DNA of 64,000 nucleotides from Blasia pusilla (taxonomy: Eukaryota; Marchantiophyta; Marchantiopsida; Blasiales): the NCBI GenBank assembly GCA_050084515.1, contig CM114275.1, forward strand, positions 22,010,001 to 22,074,000, written 5' to 3'. The position numbers were made by a program, and so were the translations under genes. Below the pieces are notes generated by a model. The model was not told the DNA's origin, did not search any database, and was given only the letters and a program-made list of their open reading frames with translations. Numbering within the stretch: position 1 is the first letter of the stretch; the number at the start of each line of letters is the position of its first letter. Below are positions 41,211 to 52,950 of this stretch, in pieces.

Positions 41211-42469
41211 TGTCGTGTTGAGAGCCTTTCTTCGAGTAAGGGCAGACCTTCTAGCTGCAATAGACGCGGTTGATGCAAGTCAAACTCTATAAGAATCTCT
41301 CCTTTTTCAGTACAGAATTATTATGTAAACCCTCCATTCTCTCACGACAGGAATCGTAAAAGGTAGTGCGGGGGTGATCACTTCTTCATAACATGGAACC
41401 CCAAAATTCCTAACTATGAAGTCCTTGTAAATTACTTTTCGTTTGTACACAAGGAAAATAGCACAACTAGTGTTAAAACCTACTCAAGCAAGCCTATTGA
41501 CATCCATAGATAGCTATATAAGGACATATAAAGTGCAATCCCATGTCCTTCCATACGTGACTATAGGAAGAATCACCGGAGTTGGAGATTGCATGACGTG
41601 GTTCATGAACGCGTCCCCAAAGTGATAAACTAGATACCGAGTGAATCAGTGCCTATCTACAAAGAGAATCTTGACGTGGTACGGGTTAAGGAAAGGAAAT
41701 CCATCCCTATCCATACTTGACAAATATCCTCTACTCTCCTCTAGAATGGGATTTGGCGGAGTTGCTCTCCCAAGAGGGGTAATCCACTCTCATTGCGAAA
41801 ATAACAAGCCAAACCATCATCTATTTCTAGTATGACTAAACTCATGTAAGGTGACAAGTCTCTCATCTCACACATACCACACTCTAGAAACCTCTCAAAG
41901 AATAGACCGAGATCAAATTACTCTCCCAAGAAGAGTAATCCACTTTCATTAGAAGAGGAAGCAATTCCAAAGCCATACACTCAAAAGCGACATGAGAGAC
42001 CCAAGATGTGAAGTAGAAGGTGATGAATCTTTGAAGGTCCCTCCTCTGTATATACTCACAAGGAATCCACAAGAGTACGAAATAGGGTTAATCTTATCTT
42101 TTGCCACATGGCTTCCTCTCAAGTCTTAGCGAATCAAATTTTGACTCAAGTAGATTACCTCTTATCTCTTCCAAAATATCCTCTTTTACTCCCTTCATAT
42201 CTTTCAAACTACCCCACGAACCTTAACCACCAACCAAGACTAATTTTTCTTTTATTTTATTAAAGCACCAACCCCACTACTTTACTTTCTAATCTCATCT
42301 TTTATTTATTATCTCTTTTCCTAAAGTTAGGCCGCGCAAATGAGTCACCCTAAAGAGGTTTAAACATGGGAATTTCATTTTCCTAGGCTAATCTACTTAA
42401 TACTAATAAAACTCTCTCTAACACTTAATGATAGAAGAATTTACATAGCGAATGATTTACTATACGACA
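41211..42469. mobile_element. 1.26-kb TG...CA insertion, solo-LTR candidate
   Basis: Copy A reads straight through this site (12515-12525), whereas copy B has an extra block from TGTCGTGTTGAGAGCC to TACTATACGACA. The ends TGTCGT/ACGACA are inverted, as in LTRs. It contains no sizeable reading frame and has AT-rich promoter-like DNA. A clean target-site duplication could not be assigned, so a DNA transposon is possible. Confidence 0.6.
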
Positions 42470-44290
42470 ACGGAGTGGAGTGAGATACCGAGGGGTTACG
42501 AGTAAGGAGCTACCTCGACATCCATCCATGGCTAGATCGTCATCACTAGATATTGGATCTGGTGACGGGATCGCAAATGGAGATAATTTTACTTGGCAGA
42601 AGATGGACGACATGGGCCATCGGGGCATGCGTCGTTTCTCGAGTGTAATAGATGATTTCATCCATGAGTTTGATAGATGGTGCGACTTCCAGAAGATACG
42701 GACCCGACACGGTTCAACCCTTTCATGGTACGGAAGGGGTTTTTCCAACACTTGGAGGGCCCTCTGATGGATGATTACATGGAGTTTTGACCACTATATT
42801 CACTAGAGATCAATGCCTTGAGGATGTATTGGGCTCTTGGGTATGTGTCCACTAGTGGTCGCGAGGCATCTGATGGGATCGTGAGAGGAGAGAGATCCAC
42901 ACCATCAGCCCGGAGACTAGATGGAGAGGAGGGCAGCGAGACAGGTGATGTGGCAGAGACCTCTGGTGGTAGAGGGCCGCCCAGCTTCAGTCCCATAGTG
43001 GAGTTCTTCCAAAAATTGGGGAAGAGCAACCAAGGCGTACGCACCGACAAGCTGAAGAGTCTATAGGATTTTCAGCGACGATGGGGTGAGAGTCTAAGAG
43101 AGGCATTCACGCGCATGAAGAGGCTAATCATTGCTACTTATAGAGTGACTGAGGCACAGTCAGTCCAGTAGTGGTACAGGGTTCTAGACGGAGAACTACG
43201 GAGGAGAGTCCCAAATGGGGTACTCATTCACATTGCAAAGCCCACATTGAAGATGGTCTTTGAGTTGTCTGAACGTATTGAGCTCAACATGAGTTAGGAG
43301 CAGGTAGTGACCCTTGGATTTTCTCGAGAGTCGACGGGTCCATGGGCGACGGTGACCCCACAAGTTGCACAATGAGCACGAGTACCACGGGAGCAGGCCA
43401 GTGTGGCCAACGAGCAGCGTAGGTACCGTGAGCCTATGAGGCAACAACCTGTACCTACATATGTTGCCCAACAGGGACCGATGTTGTCTTGTTGGACGTA
43501 TGGAGGGGCCTATAGGCAGAGAGACTACACACAGCATGAGAGAGGACCACGAGCTCCTCCGATTGCTCAGGAGCCATAGAGGATGGTCCCACCATAATAC
43601 CAGTGTGACTATTGCCACAAATATGGTCACACTGGGGATAGAGGTTTTGACCTTCATGGAGAGGTATATACAGAGGTAGGCCAAAGGCCTGGGGGTGGTC
43701 GTCCTGGAGGAGGTCGGGGCCTTGTTCCTAGACGTGGTGGTAGAGGAACACCACTAGCCAGAGGAGATGGAGTAGGAGCACCAAAGCCGACACTTCTCTC
43801 ACACATTGATCAGTTGGAGCAGAGGATTGATACCATGATGATGATGCAGCTCAGGGAAGGCACAGAGCCGCGAGCAGCTAGTGTGGCTCCAACTTCTACC
43901 TCTTACCCTGACTCGGGTGAGGATCTCGCTAGTATGGGGTTTATGTGTAGTGCAGCTCTTGTTGAGGCGGCTGCATTGGTGACTCGGGGTGTTGCGAGAA
44001 GCACTTAGCCATCGAGAGGTGGAGTTGAGATTGACCCATCGGAGGGGACCGATGGGCGGCACGGCAATGTTCCACGGTCATTCACATTATTAGAGGCACT
44101 ACACAATCCATCGATGATGCCTCGACAACCAGCGGTGCTAGAGGTCAGGCAGGTACATCGACATCATGAAGAGTTGGAGTGACAACTCCTATACCGGCTC
44201 GAGTGGAGTCAGTGTCAACCATAGTGTTGGAGGTGGCCACAAGAGTGAGCTTGACTCCGCTATTTTCCGCCATAGAGATAGCGATGTTGG
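42470..44290 (+). pseudogene. Gag, copy B
   Basis: Parallels copy A gag. Landmarks: WQKMDDMGHRGMRRFSSVID, a frameshifted capsid core (FHGTEGVFPTLGGPSDG region), SPIVEFFQKLGKSNQGVRTD, a TAG at 43064, and two zinc-knuckle regions near 43495-43540 (CWTYGG-, second Cys lost) and 43604-43650 (CDYCHKYGHTGDR-F, last Cys lost). An Arg/Gly-rich tail follows. Several stops are absent from copy A and vice versa, so the two copies decayed independently. Confidence 0.75.
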
Positions 44291-44945
44291 GAGTTGGACC
44301 AGTTGAGGTGTTCTAGCTGGCCGGCACGTTGTGTGAGCGTGGAGAGGTGAGTACCTCTTGTTCAGAGGTAGTTTAGGAGGTGTTGGACTTGCCCTTGGAG
44401 TAGGTGCTCGGGATGTCCCCCACAGAGTCATGGCATGCGGCGGCGATAAAGTTGGTACATATGTTGCTCGCCCAGCCATCGAGAGAGCAGTGGTGACACC
44501 TGGCATAGTGTTAGTGGATAACCGAGCTCGAGTATTTTGCTTGGTTAGTCCGACAGGGACAGTGTACCACCCACAGCGCATCCTACTTGATTCGGGAGCG
44601 CAACCCTTGATGTTAGGGAAGCTGGCGTGTTTAGCGTTGGGGTTACAAAAGGCCAACATGGAGCCTTGTCCCTTCCCTTGTCTCGATTGGGGCGTGTCAC
44701 CCACGCAGTATTTGACTCGATAGGAGATAGTTGTCAAAGTCCAGCCAAAGCATGTGACACATAGTGCTATGGTGTGCACACGTACGATTACAACACGAGT
44801 TAAGTCGTACGATGTGTTGGTGGGGAGTAAAATTTTATATCCCCTAGGATTCATCTTTGACTTCTGGGAGGAGACCGTTGCTTAACGGCCAAGATGGCGG
44901 TCAAGTGACGGGCGGATGAGTCAGTTACCCATGTAGTTTACGAGA
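44291..44945 (+). pseudogene. Protease, copy B
   Basis: A frame at 44358-44723 has ARPAIERAVVTPGIVLVDNR and VSPTGTVYHPQRILLDSGAQ, with the aspartic-protease DSGA at 44589-44600, then PLMLGKLACLALGLQKANME. It continues after a TAG as VKVQPKHVTHSAMVCTRTIT, YDVLVGSKILYPLGFIFDF and FWEETVA. It would cleave the polyprotein. This active-site segment is exactly what copy A has lost. Confidence 0.75.
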
Positions 44946-46275
44946 CAATGTGGTTGAGCATGAGACGAGTCTTGACCACGTTGGCAGCTTTCACATATAG
45001 TGTTAGTTGGCCAAGAGAGTTGTTGGAGGGGAAGGCACATGTAGAGGATGTCCTAGCAGTGGATAGTCCCACGGAGAGACAAGCCATGGCGGGTGTCTCT
45101 TCTCATGTTGGTGAGACCTCTTCACCATTGTGGGATACAACTCGAGAGCTATAGAAGAGTACCGACGACCTTGTGAGGAAGGCGTGGACTCATGCCTTTA
45201 TCCCATAGCAGCAAGAGTCAGGTGGCAATCGAGCTCCTCGAGTGGAAATATTGACCCCACTGGATACCACACCCATTGTGTGGCAGTGTCTAGAGGAGGG
45301 TCTTAGGGTGTTAGATCTCTTTGGAGGGATTAGCACTGTAGTGGTTGCGGTATTGCAGGCGGGCATACGGGCATACGGGTGCATCAGTACTTTTATGTGG
45401 AGAGAGATGAGACTGCGCGGCGAGTATCATTACGTCACATAGCGAGATTGATCCAGAGGTATCATGAGATGTTACCAATATCTTCAGTACAGGGATATCA
45501 GCATACACTACCTGCCGACATTTCTTTGGTGGGGGCGGAGGATCTGGATAGAGTTGGCACCATCATTTGGTGATTTTTGGATGGCCATCTCAAGGTCATT
45601 CATCAATTGGCCGAGGATTTGGATTGCAGCATTTGAGGTCATGGATGCTTTGGGAGATGTTGCAAGTAGTACGACACTTGCAGGAGAGTCAGACATGTTC
45701 TTCGGCATATATTTTGGAGAACGTGTCATTTTTGGGAGACACTCATGCACGTGTGATAACGAATGTGCATCAAGTGAGGTCTTGGTTGGGATCTGCTGTG
45801 TTGTTAGATGCAGCGATAGTTGGATCACGTGCCCATCATCCACAACTATGGTGGATGAACTTAATACCATTAGAGGAATTGAGTCGAGCAGACAAGGGAG
45901 TCCAGAGAGCACCACATCTCACAATGGATGCTATTTTGGGCTCAGGGCGTCGATCTCACGTGGTGACACACAATGAAAGACCACCGTTGGCGATGGCCAA
46001 TAGGGTGGGGGAGTTGAGGGAAGCCTTGCCTACGTTGGTGAGCTTCCGAGCATCCCATGCCTTTCGTCAAGGAGGGCCAGACATGATTTGGGATGAGGTG
46101 ACCCGAGTATTGGAGGAGCCTAGAGCATATGAGCACGAGCACGCCATGGGGTTCGCTATGGGTACTACGACTGTGCCACGTATGATTGAGGCATCCCTGA
46201 GATAGGTGTTGGGTTAGGCGATGGACCTGAACTGTCTCACATGGATAGTCAACCTAGGTATGGCTAAACAAAGAC
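44946..46275 (+). pseudogene. Retrotransposon-borne C5 cytosine methyltransferase, copy B
   Basis: Motif I VLDLFGGISTVVVAVLQAGI (45310-45363), then an 8-bp tandem duplication (GCATACGG twice, 45363-45378) shifts the frame into VERDETARRVSLRHIARLIQ, QGYQHTLPADISLVGAEDLD. Motif IV reads WPSQGHS: the catalytic Cys is Ser (codon TCT at 45588-45590; copy A TGT). Motif VI is ILENV (45714-45725), VIII is SRAHHPQLWWMN and IX is MGFAMGTTTV. The X region has TAG at 46203 and 46215 where copy A has CAG. The fold is recognisable but this copy cannot methylate. Together with copy A it shows that the domain belongs to the family, not to one chance capture. Confidence 0.9.
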
Positions 46276-46490
46276 AGATGCGAGTGTCATCCATGCCGTC
46301 ACGTTCACGAGTTGGACCATTGCCTACAGGGTCTGTAAAGGCATTGGCTGGGGGCAGGACGAGGAGAGATAGGCACCCATGGACTTCCTGGGACGTCGTT
46401 TGAGCGGAGAGTGCGAAGGCGTCCAGAGCAGCACATGTTCATTTTTTTTTGATGTGGAGCATGTTGTAGGAGGTCACAGTGGAGTGGCTT
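46276..46490 (+). other. Linker and internal deletion junction, copy B
   Basis: Matches copy A 25105-25331, then jumps near 46483 (GTGGAGTGGCT | TGGAGGGACGGG) to the equivalent of copy A 28201. RT, RNase H and integrase are removed. Confidence 0.85.
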
Positions 46491-46760
46491 GGAGGGACGG
46501 GATGGTATGGTTTGGAAGGATCATGTGCGTAATTGTGCGCCATGTCATCTTCCAAACATGGACGGGACAGTGGATCCGAGTTCGGCAATGGTACCTACAG
46601 GCTTGAGGTGTATGTTGTGCGGATCTTCGAGGGGTGGAGCCACCATGTTGGTATGTGATGGTTTTCTCAAGGATGGCATATGTCATGTCTGACACCCCCC
46701 CGCCCTCTTGATGTAGTCCCCACGGGACGATGGATGTGTCTGAGATGTGTATAGGATATT
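46491..46760 (+). pseudogene. Integrase tail and PHD remnant, copy B
   Basis: DGMVWKDHVRNCAPCHLPNM retains the end of integrase with a 6-9 bp insertion. CMLCGSSRGGATMLVCDGFL keeps the first three zinc ligands but loses the fourth (Cys to Phe with a small deletion). A C-tract follows, then remains of the W-x-C-x2-C end (46725-46755). It corresponds to the intact-looking PHD at 28257-28461. Confidence 0.7.
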
Positions 46761-46830
46761 AGGTTATGTCAGGGAGATGTGATATTTTCTATTTGGAGTT
46801 AGGTGATCCAACTACTAGCTAGGGGGGCGG

Positions 46831-47468
46831 TTTCGTTGTCTCCATGTATATGTATGCATTGATTTATGTACATGTATGGATCTACCCGTGTGTGGGGAAA
46901 ATCGATGTTGTGTGGTATGGATGTGACCAACAATGTATGTTGTGTAACGATGTGTATGCGCACGATAGTTATCACATCTGAGTAGCCGATAGGCTGAGAT
47001 CTATCGTGGATAGGGCATAGGAGCCAGCGGCCTATCTTGAGAGTAACTTTGTCCCGCGGTGTCAGATGATGTTGAGGATAGGTCTGTTGTGTGTCAAGAA
47101 CGTCATTTCTAACAACTTTCCTCTTGAGGTCTTTCACAATAGGGTGACTTGTTGAGCTGGTCACCTGCCTCTGGTAACCTGTGCGCCTAGGTTACCATGA
47201 GGTTAGTTATTTTTAGAGGAAGAGTCTTTTGGCTCTTCCCAAACCTATATAAGCGAGAAAGATGGCTTTCGTAAGCCATCTTTCTCATCTTGGCCTTTGG
47301 AGCACCTCTCTTGTATGTGTGTGAGATAGGACCTAGCTGCTAGTGTCCAAATTGGTTGATAGCGCAAGGTGGATGAGGCTCGATATGCTGATGTAGATTG
47401 AGGAGTGGAGTTTTAGGTCGGGTATGCCATTTTTACTACTCTTTATTCTTTTTGTGATCTCCAAATAT

Positions 47469-47539
<71 letters not shown>

Positions 47540-47648
47540 TTGATTTCTATACATGTGTGGATCTCCCCGTGTGTGGGGAAGATTGTTGTTGTGTGGTGTG
47601 GATGTGACCAGCGATGTATGTTGTGTAGCAATGTGTATGCGCACGACA
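46831..47648 (+). repeat. 3' LTR region of copy B with terminal duplication
   Basis: Layout is polypurine tract (46820-46830), unit a1 (46831-46967), promoter block b (46969-about 47450, TATATAAG near 47250) and unit a2 (47453-47648, ending GCGCACGACA just before AACTT). Unit a2 contains an expanded (TA)n tract at about 47464-47536. The same a-b-a order is seen in copy A. Confidence 0.75.
47464..47536. repeat. (TA)n microsatellite inside LTR
   Basis: About 70 bp of nearly pure TA repeat replacing the short 'tgtatatgtat' of the other LTR copies; a replication-slippage expansion. Confidence 0.9.
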
Positions 47649-50600
47649 AACTTCAAAACCTCTATCTTAATCAACTCACAAAAAAATAATACTAGATCTC
47701 TATGTGCTTTGTGCAAGCATGAAACACAGGATTATGTGCTATGGAAATGCAACTCTGATTGTCATACAACATTACAGTAGCATTTTCTTGTGCTTCTCCT
47801 ATGTCCTCCAATATCCATCTCGACCATATTGCTTCACAAGAAGCATAACAAGCCGCCTTGTACTCTGCCTTGGTAGAAGAAAGAGCCATTGTAGGTTGCT
47901 TCTTGTTGACCCCTGACACCACACCTGATCCTACCAAGATAAAATAACCCGAAACTGATCTTCGATAACCTGAGTCTCCTACCGAATCTGAGTCATAGAA
48001 GGATGTCATTTCCGTCCCTGCTCCATAGGTGATGTCGTACTCGATAGTGCCTTTGATGTACTTCAACACATGCATCCCTACCTTCCAATGATTCTCACGA
48101 GGCTTAGTTGAGAACCCACTCAAGACTCCCACAGTGAAGCGAATGTCTGGTCTTGTGTTGCACAAAACTATCAAACTGCCCACAAGCTTTCTGCACAACT
48201 TTTCATCTACCAATGGTGAAACATCCTTCATTGAAAGTTTCAACTCTACCTCCATTGGCAAGACCACTGCCTTACACTCGCTCATCTTGAATGCCTTCAA
48301 GGATTTTCTAGCATACTTTTGCTCAGAGAGAAAAATAGACTCTAATTGTTGCCAAATCTCCAGCCCTACAAGGTGGTGCAAAAAATCTAAATCTGACATT
48401 TCAAACTCAGATTTCAACACTTTTTTCATTTCCTATATTTTCTTACTATGATCTCCTATGATGATCAAATCATCCACATACAAGACTATCAACATATATA
48501 TCCCATCTTCGCAAAACACATGCAAATTTGCTTCTCACGAACTCTTGATGAGACCCCTCTCTCAAAAGAATGTATTTATTCATTGATACCATACCCTTGG
48601 GGCTTGCTTTAACCGATATAATGCTTGATAAAGCAAACACACTTTCTCTTCTGATCTGGGTGTCTCAAAATGTGGTGGTTGAGATACATATACCTCCTCC
48701 CTGAGACTCCCGTTTAGAAATGCAGAATTCACATCATATTTGTATACAGGCCAACGTCTTGTTCCTACCATCGTTACAACAATTTGAATTGTTGTCATCC
48801 TTGCAATAGGTGCAAAAGTCTCATAGTGATCAAACCTTGGATCTATGAACATCCTTGTGCAACCAACCTCGCATTGAGTTTATCCAATGTACCGTCTGAC
48901 TTGTACTTGGTCTTGTACATCCACTTGATGCGCAATATCTTCCTATCCTTTGGCTTCTCAACCAAAGTTAAAGCTTCATTTCTTTGAATAGCGTCCATCT
49001 CCATGTGCATGGCCTCTCTCCATTGAGGATAAGCAAGGGCTTCATCCAAGCATGATGGCTCTTCCACCTTCAAGACCTTTGTCATCAAGGCCATGTTGAC
49101 GAGATGTGCAGAAGCTCTATTCTGCTTCTCTAGTCTCTTGGATGTATAACAACTTCATCAATTGCTAGTGGATCCTTACCATCCAAGAGCTATTTTATCC
49201 ACTTAGGGTAGTGGATAAAATAGCTCTTGGATGATAGTGGAAGAGCAGGTTGCTCTTTGTAATCATCACCAAATTCTTCTTCTTGATGATTCGGTGTAAA
49301 CATTGATGGTGTGCTCTAGTGGGTTATCTCTTCATTTGATGATAATGTGGACGGACCACTGATATCCGCCACTTGACATGGTTGTTCCTGAAACACCACA
49401 TCATGACTCACAAGCATCTTCTTTGCCTTAGGAAATCATAGGCGATAAGCTTTAGACTCACCACAATATCTCATAGAGATGCACTTCCTGCTCTTGGACT
49501 CCAGCGTGGTCCTAAATACTTCAAGAATATGTACAAAGCACTCACTATATAAAGTCTTGAAATGTTGGACAGATGGTATCTTACCTGAGTATGCTTGATG
49601 AGGAGTCATGCCTTGCACTGACTTGGTAGCACTGCTATTAAGAATATAAACGACAGTATAAACAACTTCAACTCAAATCCTTTTGTCAAACCTTTTGCTT
49701 TCATCATACATCTTGCCATCTCCACCATTGTACGGTTTTGACGCTCAACAACTCCATTTTGTTGTGGTGTATGTGTCGTGGTTGACTATCGCTTGATTCC
49801 ATGCTCCCCTCAACCACTGTTCTCATTTTACCACATAGGTCAGCATATATCAGCTCTAGAGGAGCCTTTTCTCTATTGTTGGACTCTTGTGGAAATGGTT
49901 TTCGGTATTGCTTGCCCATCATACAAGCTTCACATATATCCGACACTCCAAAAATTATTGGTAAATCAGCAATCATGCCAGATTTGTGCATTGACTCCGT
50001 AAGGGAAAGCTTAGGTGACCAAATCTTTCATATATAAGATCATAACTTACTCCTATCAAGATTTGTACCTACACTTGTCATGAAAGCATACAACTCATAG
50101 ATATTTCCACGTTGTATACCTTCACCCACTACTTTCCCATTGGCATCCTCAATGACTGCTCCAAATTCCTTGAAACAAACTTCTAAGTCGCGATCACCTA
50201 ATACTGCTACATAAAGCAAATTACGCTTCAACTCTCGTACCTATAGTACATCAGTTTACTTCCTTTCATCTCTTTTTTGTGAGACTAAAGAAATTGTGCC
50301 TTTCCCTTCTACATGACACTTTGCATTATTCCCAACAGTGACAACGATGGGCTCTTGTAAAGAGCTATACCAATCTTTATGATTGGTCATATGCCTACAT
50401 GCTCTACTATCAAGCGCTCATTCATCTTCACTCTTTGACTTAGTGGAATATTCTGCGTATGTACAAAACTCTTCGATTGCTACCCAAGCATCTAACTCAT
50501 ATTCTCCTAGTTTGTATAGAATTTTGAAGCTCTTTCTTAGGTCTTAAACAACCGTTCTTCTCATCCTAAGTCCTCTTTCTACAATTTTTGATAAGATGAC

Positions 50601-51360
50601 CTAGCTTACCACAATAAAAGCATTTGAAGGCTTTCCTTGGAAATTTCTTCTTGATATTTGAACTGTAATCCTAATTTCTACCTCTCTATACGTTGGCAAT
50701 AAATGCTGCATCACTTCCTTCTCTTGCCTTGAAGCGCATTTCCTCTTCTACCAACATTGCACTAAATTGTTCAAAAGTAAGCAGCGTGGGTCTTACTTGA
50801 GTCTTCAATGTAGGGACCAAACTGTCATACCTCAAAGGAAAAATCCTTATGCACCATCATGCCAAATTTTCGCTAGACTTTGAAATTCCTACGTACGCCA
50901 TCTGATCTCGAAAACTCTTGATCCTTGTAAAAAATTGCTCCGCGCTGTCTCCTTCTGAGAATTTCTCAGACGTAAGCTAATTCTCCAGATTCTCAATCCG
51001 AGTCTCATTCCTAATTTCATACTAATTCTTTAGAATGTTCCACGCCTCAACAGCAGTGGTTGTATGTTGAATAAGAGTCATGACAGAATTAGTTGCATTC
51101 GTGACAATCACATATAGAGCATCAGTGTTTCTACGTCTCCACACTAGCAACACAACAGGATTGATATCACTAGATGAAGATGAACATGCAAAACTCAAAG
51201 TAGCTTGTGGATTTGAATTGACCCTTGTGGCCGTCTCCCAGATTTCAAATGATTCAAGGAAAATTTTCATTTTGAACTTCCATAATGTATAGTTAGACCC
51301 ATCTAACTTCCCTTCACCAAGCGGAGGAGGGCAAGCATGAATTGGCAAAGAAGTAGCCAT
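47649..51360 (-). pseudogene. Copia gag-pol
   Basis: On the minus strand from 51360: Met start with KLDGSNYTLWKFKMKIFLES (gag). A CCHC knuckle CFYCGKLGHLIKNC lies near 50615-50575. Gag-pre-integrase remains (ICEACMMGKQYRKPFPQESN, 49930-49880) lead into integrase start LELIYADLCG. The RT has KPKDRKILRIKWMYKTKYKS, SAFLNGSLREEVYVSQPPHF and LIVLYVDDLI (YVDD near 48470). RNase H-related C-terminal blocks are RRSVSGYFILVGSGVVSG, PTMALSSTKAEYKAACYASC and MLYDNQSCISIAHNP (48430-47692). At least eight frame breaks. The DSDWAGD-type motif is DSDSVGD. Confidence 0.9.
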
Positions 51361-51420
51361 ATCTCAAGAATTTGTGAAAACACACTAGATTGCTCGATAC
51401 AAAATATTGGAAAACCTATT

Positions 51421-51432
51421 GCTCTAATACCA
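51421..51432 (-). other. Copia primer-binding site
   Basis: The complement reads TGGTATTAGAGC and abuts the 5' LTR end (TGTGAGC on the plus strand at 51433). It fits initiator tRNA-Met with the same C-to-T variant as the chromovirus. Confidence 0.85.
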
Positions 51433-51831
51433 TGTGAGCAAAAAAAATGTGATGAAATGACTTAAATCTATTACAAATATTGGAGATACAAAGTGGCCTA
51501 GTCCGTCCGTGCGCTCACACAAGAGCTTTGATGAAACCTGAACATGGAGGTAACTCGACATACGAGAATGCACTACCAACATACGGGAATGCCCTATTTT
51601 TCTTCGTTTCTATTGATAGAAAAATTTTGAACTAGGATTATCTAATCTTATATAGGATGAATTTTTACTAGGATTAGATAATCCAAGTAACGCTACTCCA
51701 TAAACCACCTACGTCATATTACTATGACTCCTTCGATGTCTAAATCGGAACCATCAATCTAGGCTTCTCCTCATACAAGGGGTTCGATCAGATTAATGGT
51801 GTTGAGAGAAGTGGATGTTGAGAATCCAACA
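51433..51831 (-). repeat. Copia 5' LTR
   Basis: On the minus strand starts TGTTGGATTCTCAACATCC and ends GCTCACA, 399 bp. Confidence 0.9.
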
Positions 51832-52950
51832 TAATGATGTGTTTGGCTTTTTTCAGTCTAAAACTCCGATTTTCAAAGATGAAGGCCTTCCTAAGTTTTC
51901 TCCTTTCTAATTTCTCTTACTTGTCAAGGTACAGGTGGGGATGCCCTTATTGATCCACATCCTCTAATCAAAGTGGGGTTGAGAAGGAAGACCATTGCCT
52001 CAAGTGAAGAAGGTGTAATGGCATAGTCCACATGGCAAAAAATAATAATTTTGTTTCATTGCCATATATTTCAAGTCCAATAGATTTTCTATTTCATTAT
52101 AGACTGATGTTTTCATTGATTGAATGTGAATATAGAGCCCTTGGTTAGCCAATGGAGAAAGAGCTCCACAGAGAGTGGTGACAGAGATATGACAATGAAC
52201 CTTCATAAGGATTCATTACTTTCAAATGTTATTAAGTTAATGCCTTGTATATTGTAATGAATTCTGATTTTATGGGATGCTATTTGAAATTATTTTCTGC
52301 CTTGAATCATTGGCGGAAAGGTGGGGTAGATTAGAGTGTAGACAACAAGGATAAGTCCTCTCCAAAGAAAAGGCGAAAGGCGAAAGGACACATAGATGTT
52401 GGAAATGAGCAAGGAGGTAATACACGGTCTAGAGATTCAAAGAAATAGACCAAGGTAAGCTCTTTCATGTAGGTTTACTGTTCATATTGTTTCATGCTAC
52501 ATTTACAGATAATTATTTCTCTGGACAGTTACTTTATGTTGTAGGACTCGTGAAATTCTCACATAGTCTACCAAGACAAGGATGGTCATTCAAAAAGGTA
52601 AAATATAGCAGATGTCCCCTTTTTTGGTTTTGTTAGTTAATAAAGGATGTAAGTTTCAATATATTGAAAAGTGCAACTTTGTATTGGCAATATTTGTAGT
52701 TGCGTATTGGCGATCATGTTCATCTCACTAAACCAAAGTTGAGCAAGATGATCCTCGGCTCTGGAGCTATTACAGGTTTTTGAGGTAGAGAAAAGTTACA
52801 TGGGAATGACATTCCACTTGGCATGGTGAGAATCAACGTGACACATGTCACCGATCCGGATCATACCATGTGGACTCCCAATATAGATGGTGAACCGCCT
52901 CGAGTAACTTTTTGCCGTGTATTATGTTCGACCACGCTTTGGCCTGAAAT
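51832..52950 (+). pseudogene. CACTA-like gene, 3' exons
   Basis: After the copia, a probable acceptor (GTACAG at about 51944) opens GDALIDPHPLIKVGLRRKTI with a TAG at 52021. A short basic exon follows (DNKDKSSPKKRRKAKGHIDV, about 52340-52400). The last exon (about 52700-52930) reads YWRDHVHLTKPKLSKMILGS, GREKLHGNDIPLGMVRINVT and HVTDPDHTMWTPNIDGEPPR with stops. Phrases such as 'PLG---V-VNVTHV' are reminiscent of plant En/Spm-type transposon proteins, but I cannot name the family with certainty. Confidence 0.45.

Larger units (their letters stand above)
39607..47648 (+). mobile_element. Methyltransferase-bearing Ty3/gypsy, copy B, TSD AACTT
   Basis: 8042 bp flanked by AACTT at 39602-39606 and 47649-47653. 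Content: partial 5' LTR, leader, a 1.26-kb insert, gag, protease, C5 methyltransferase, deletion junction, PHD remnant, polypurine tract and 3' LTR. RT, RNase H and integrase are missing through an internal deletion of about 2.9 kb relative to copy A, so this copy depended on another element for movement or lost the genes afterwards. Confidence 0.9.
39033..51831 (-). mobile_element. Ty1/copia element, split by a nested gypsy
   Basis: Minus-strand copia with LTRs at 51433-51831 (5') and 39033-39454 (3'). Removing the nested element at 39607-47648 and one AACTT leaves about 4.75 kb, a normal copia length. It sits in an intron of the CACTA-like gene between a GTATGT donor (38912) and an acceptor near 51940. 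No clean target-site duplication was found (left flank AAATA, right flank TAATG). Confidence 0.9.

Noticed and set aside
47443-47716. Minus-strand frames with long Tyr-Ile repeats
   Set aside because: Translation of the (TA)n microsatellite inside an LTR.
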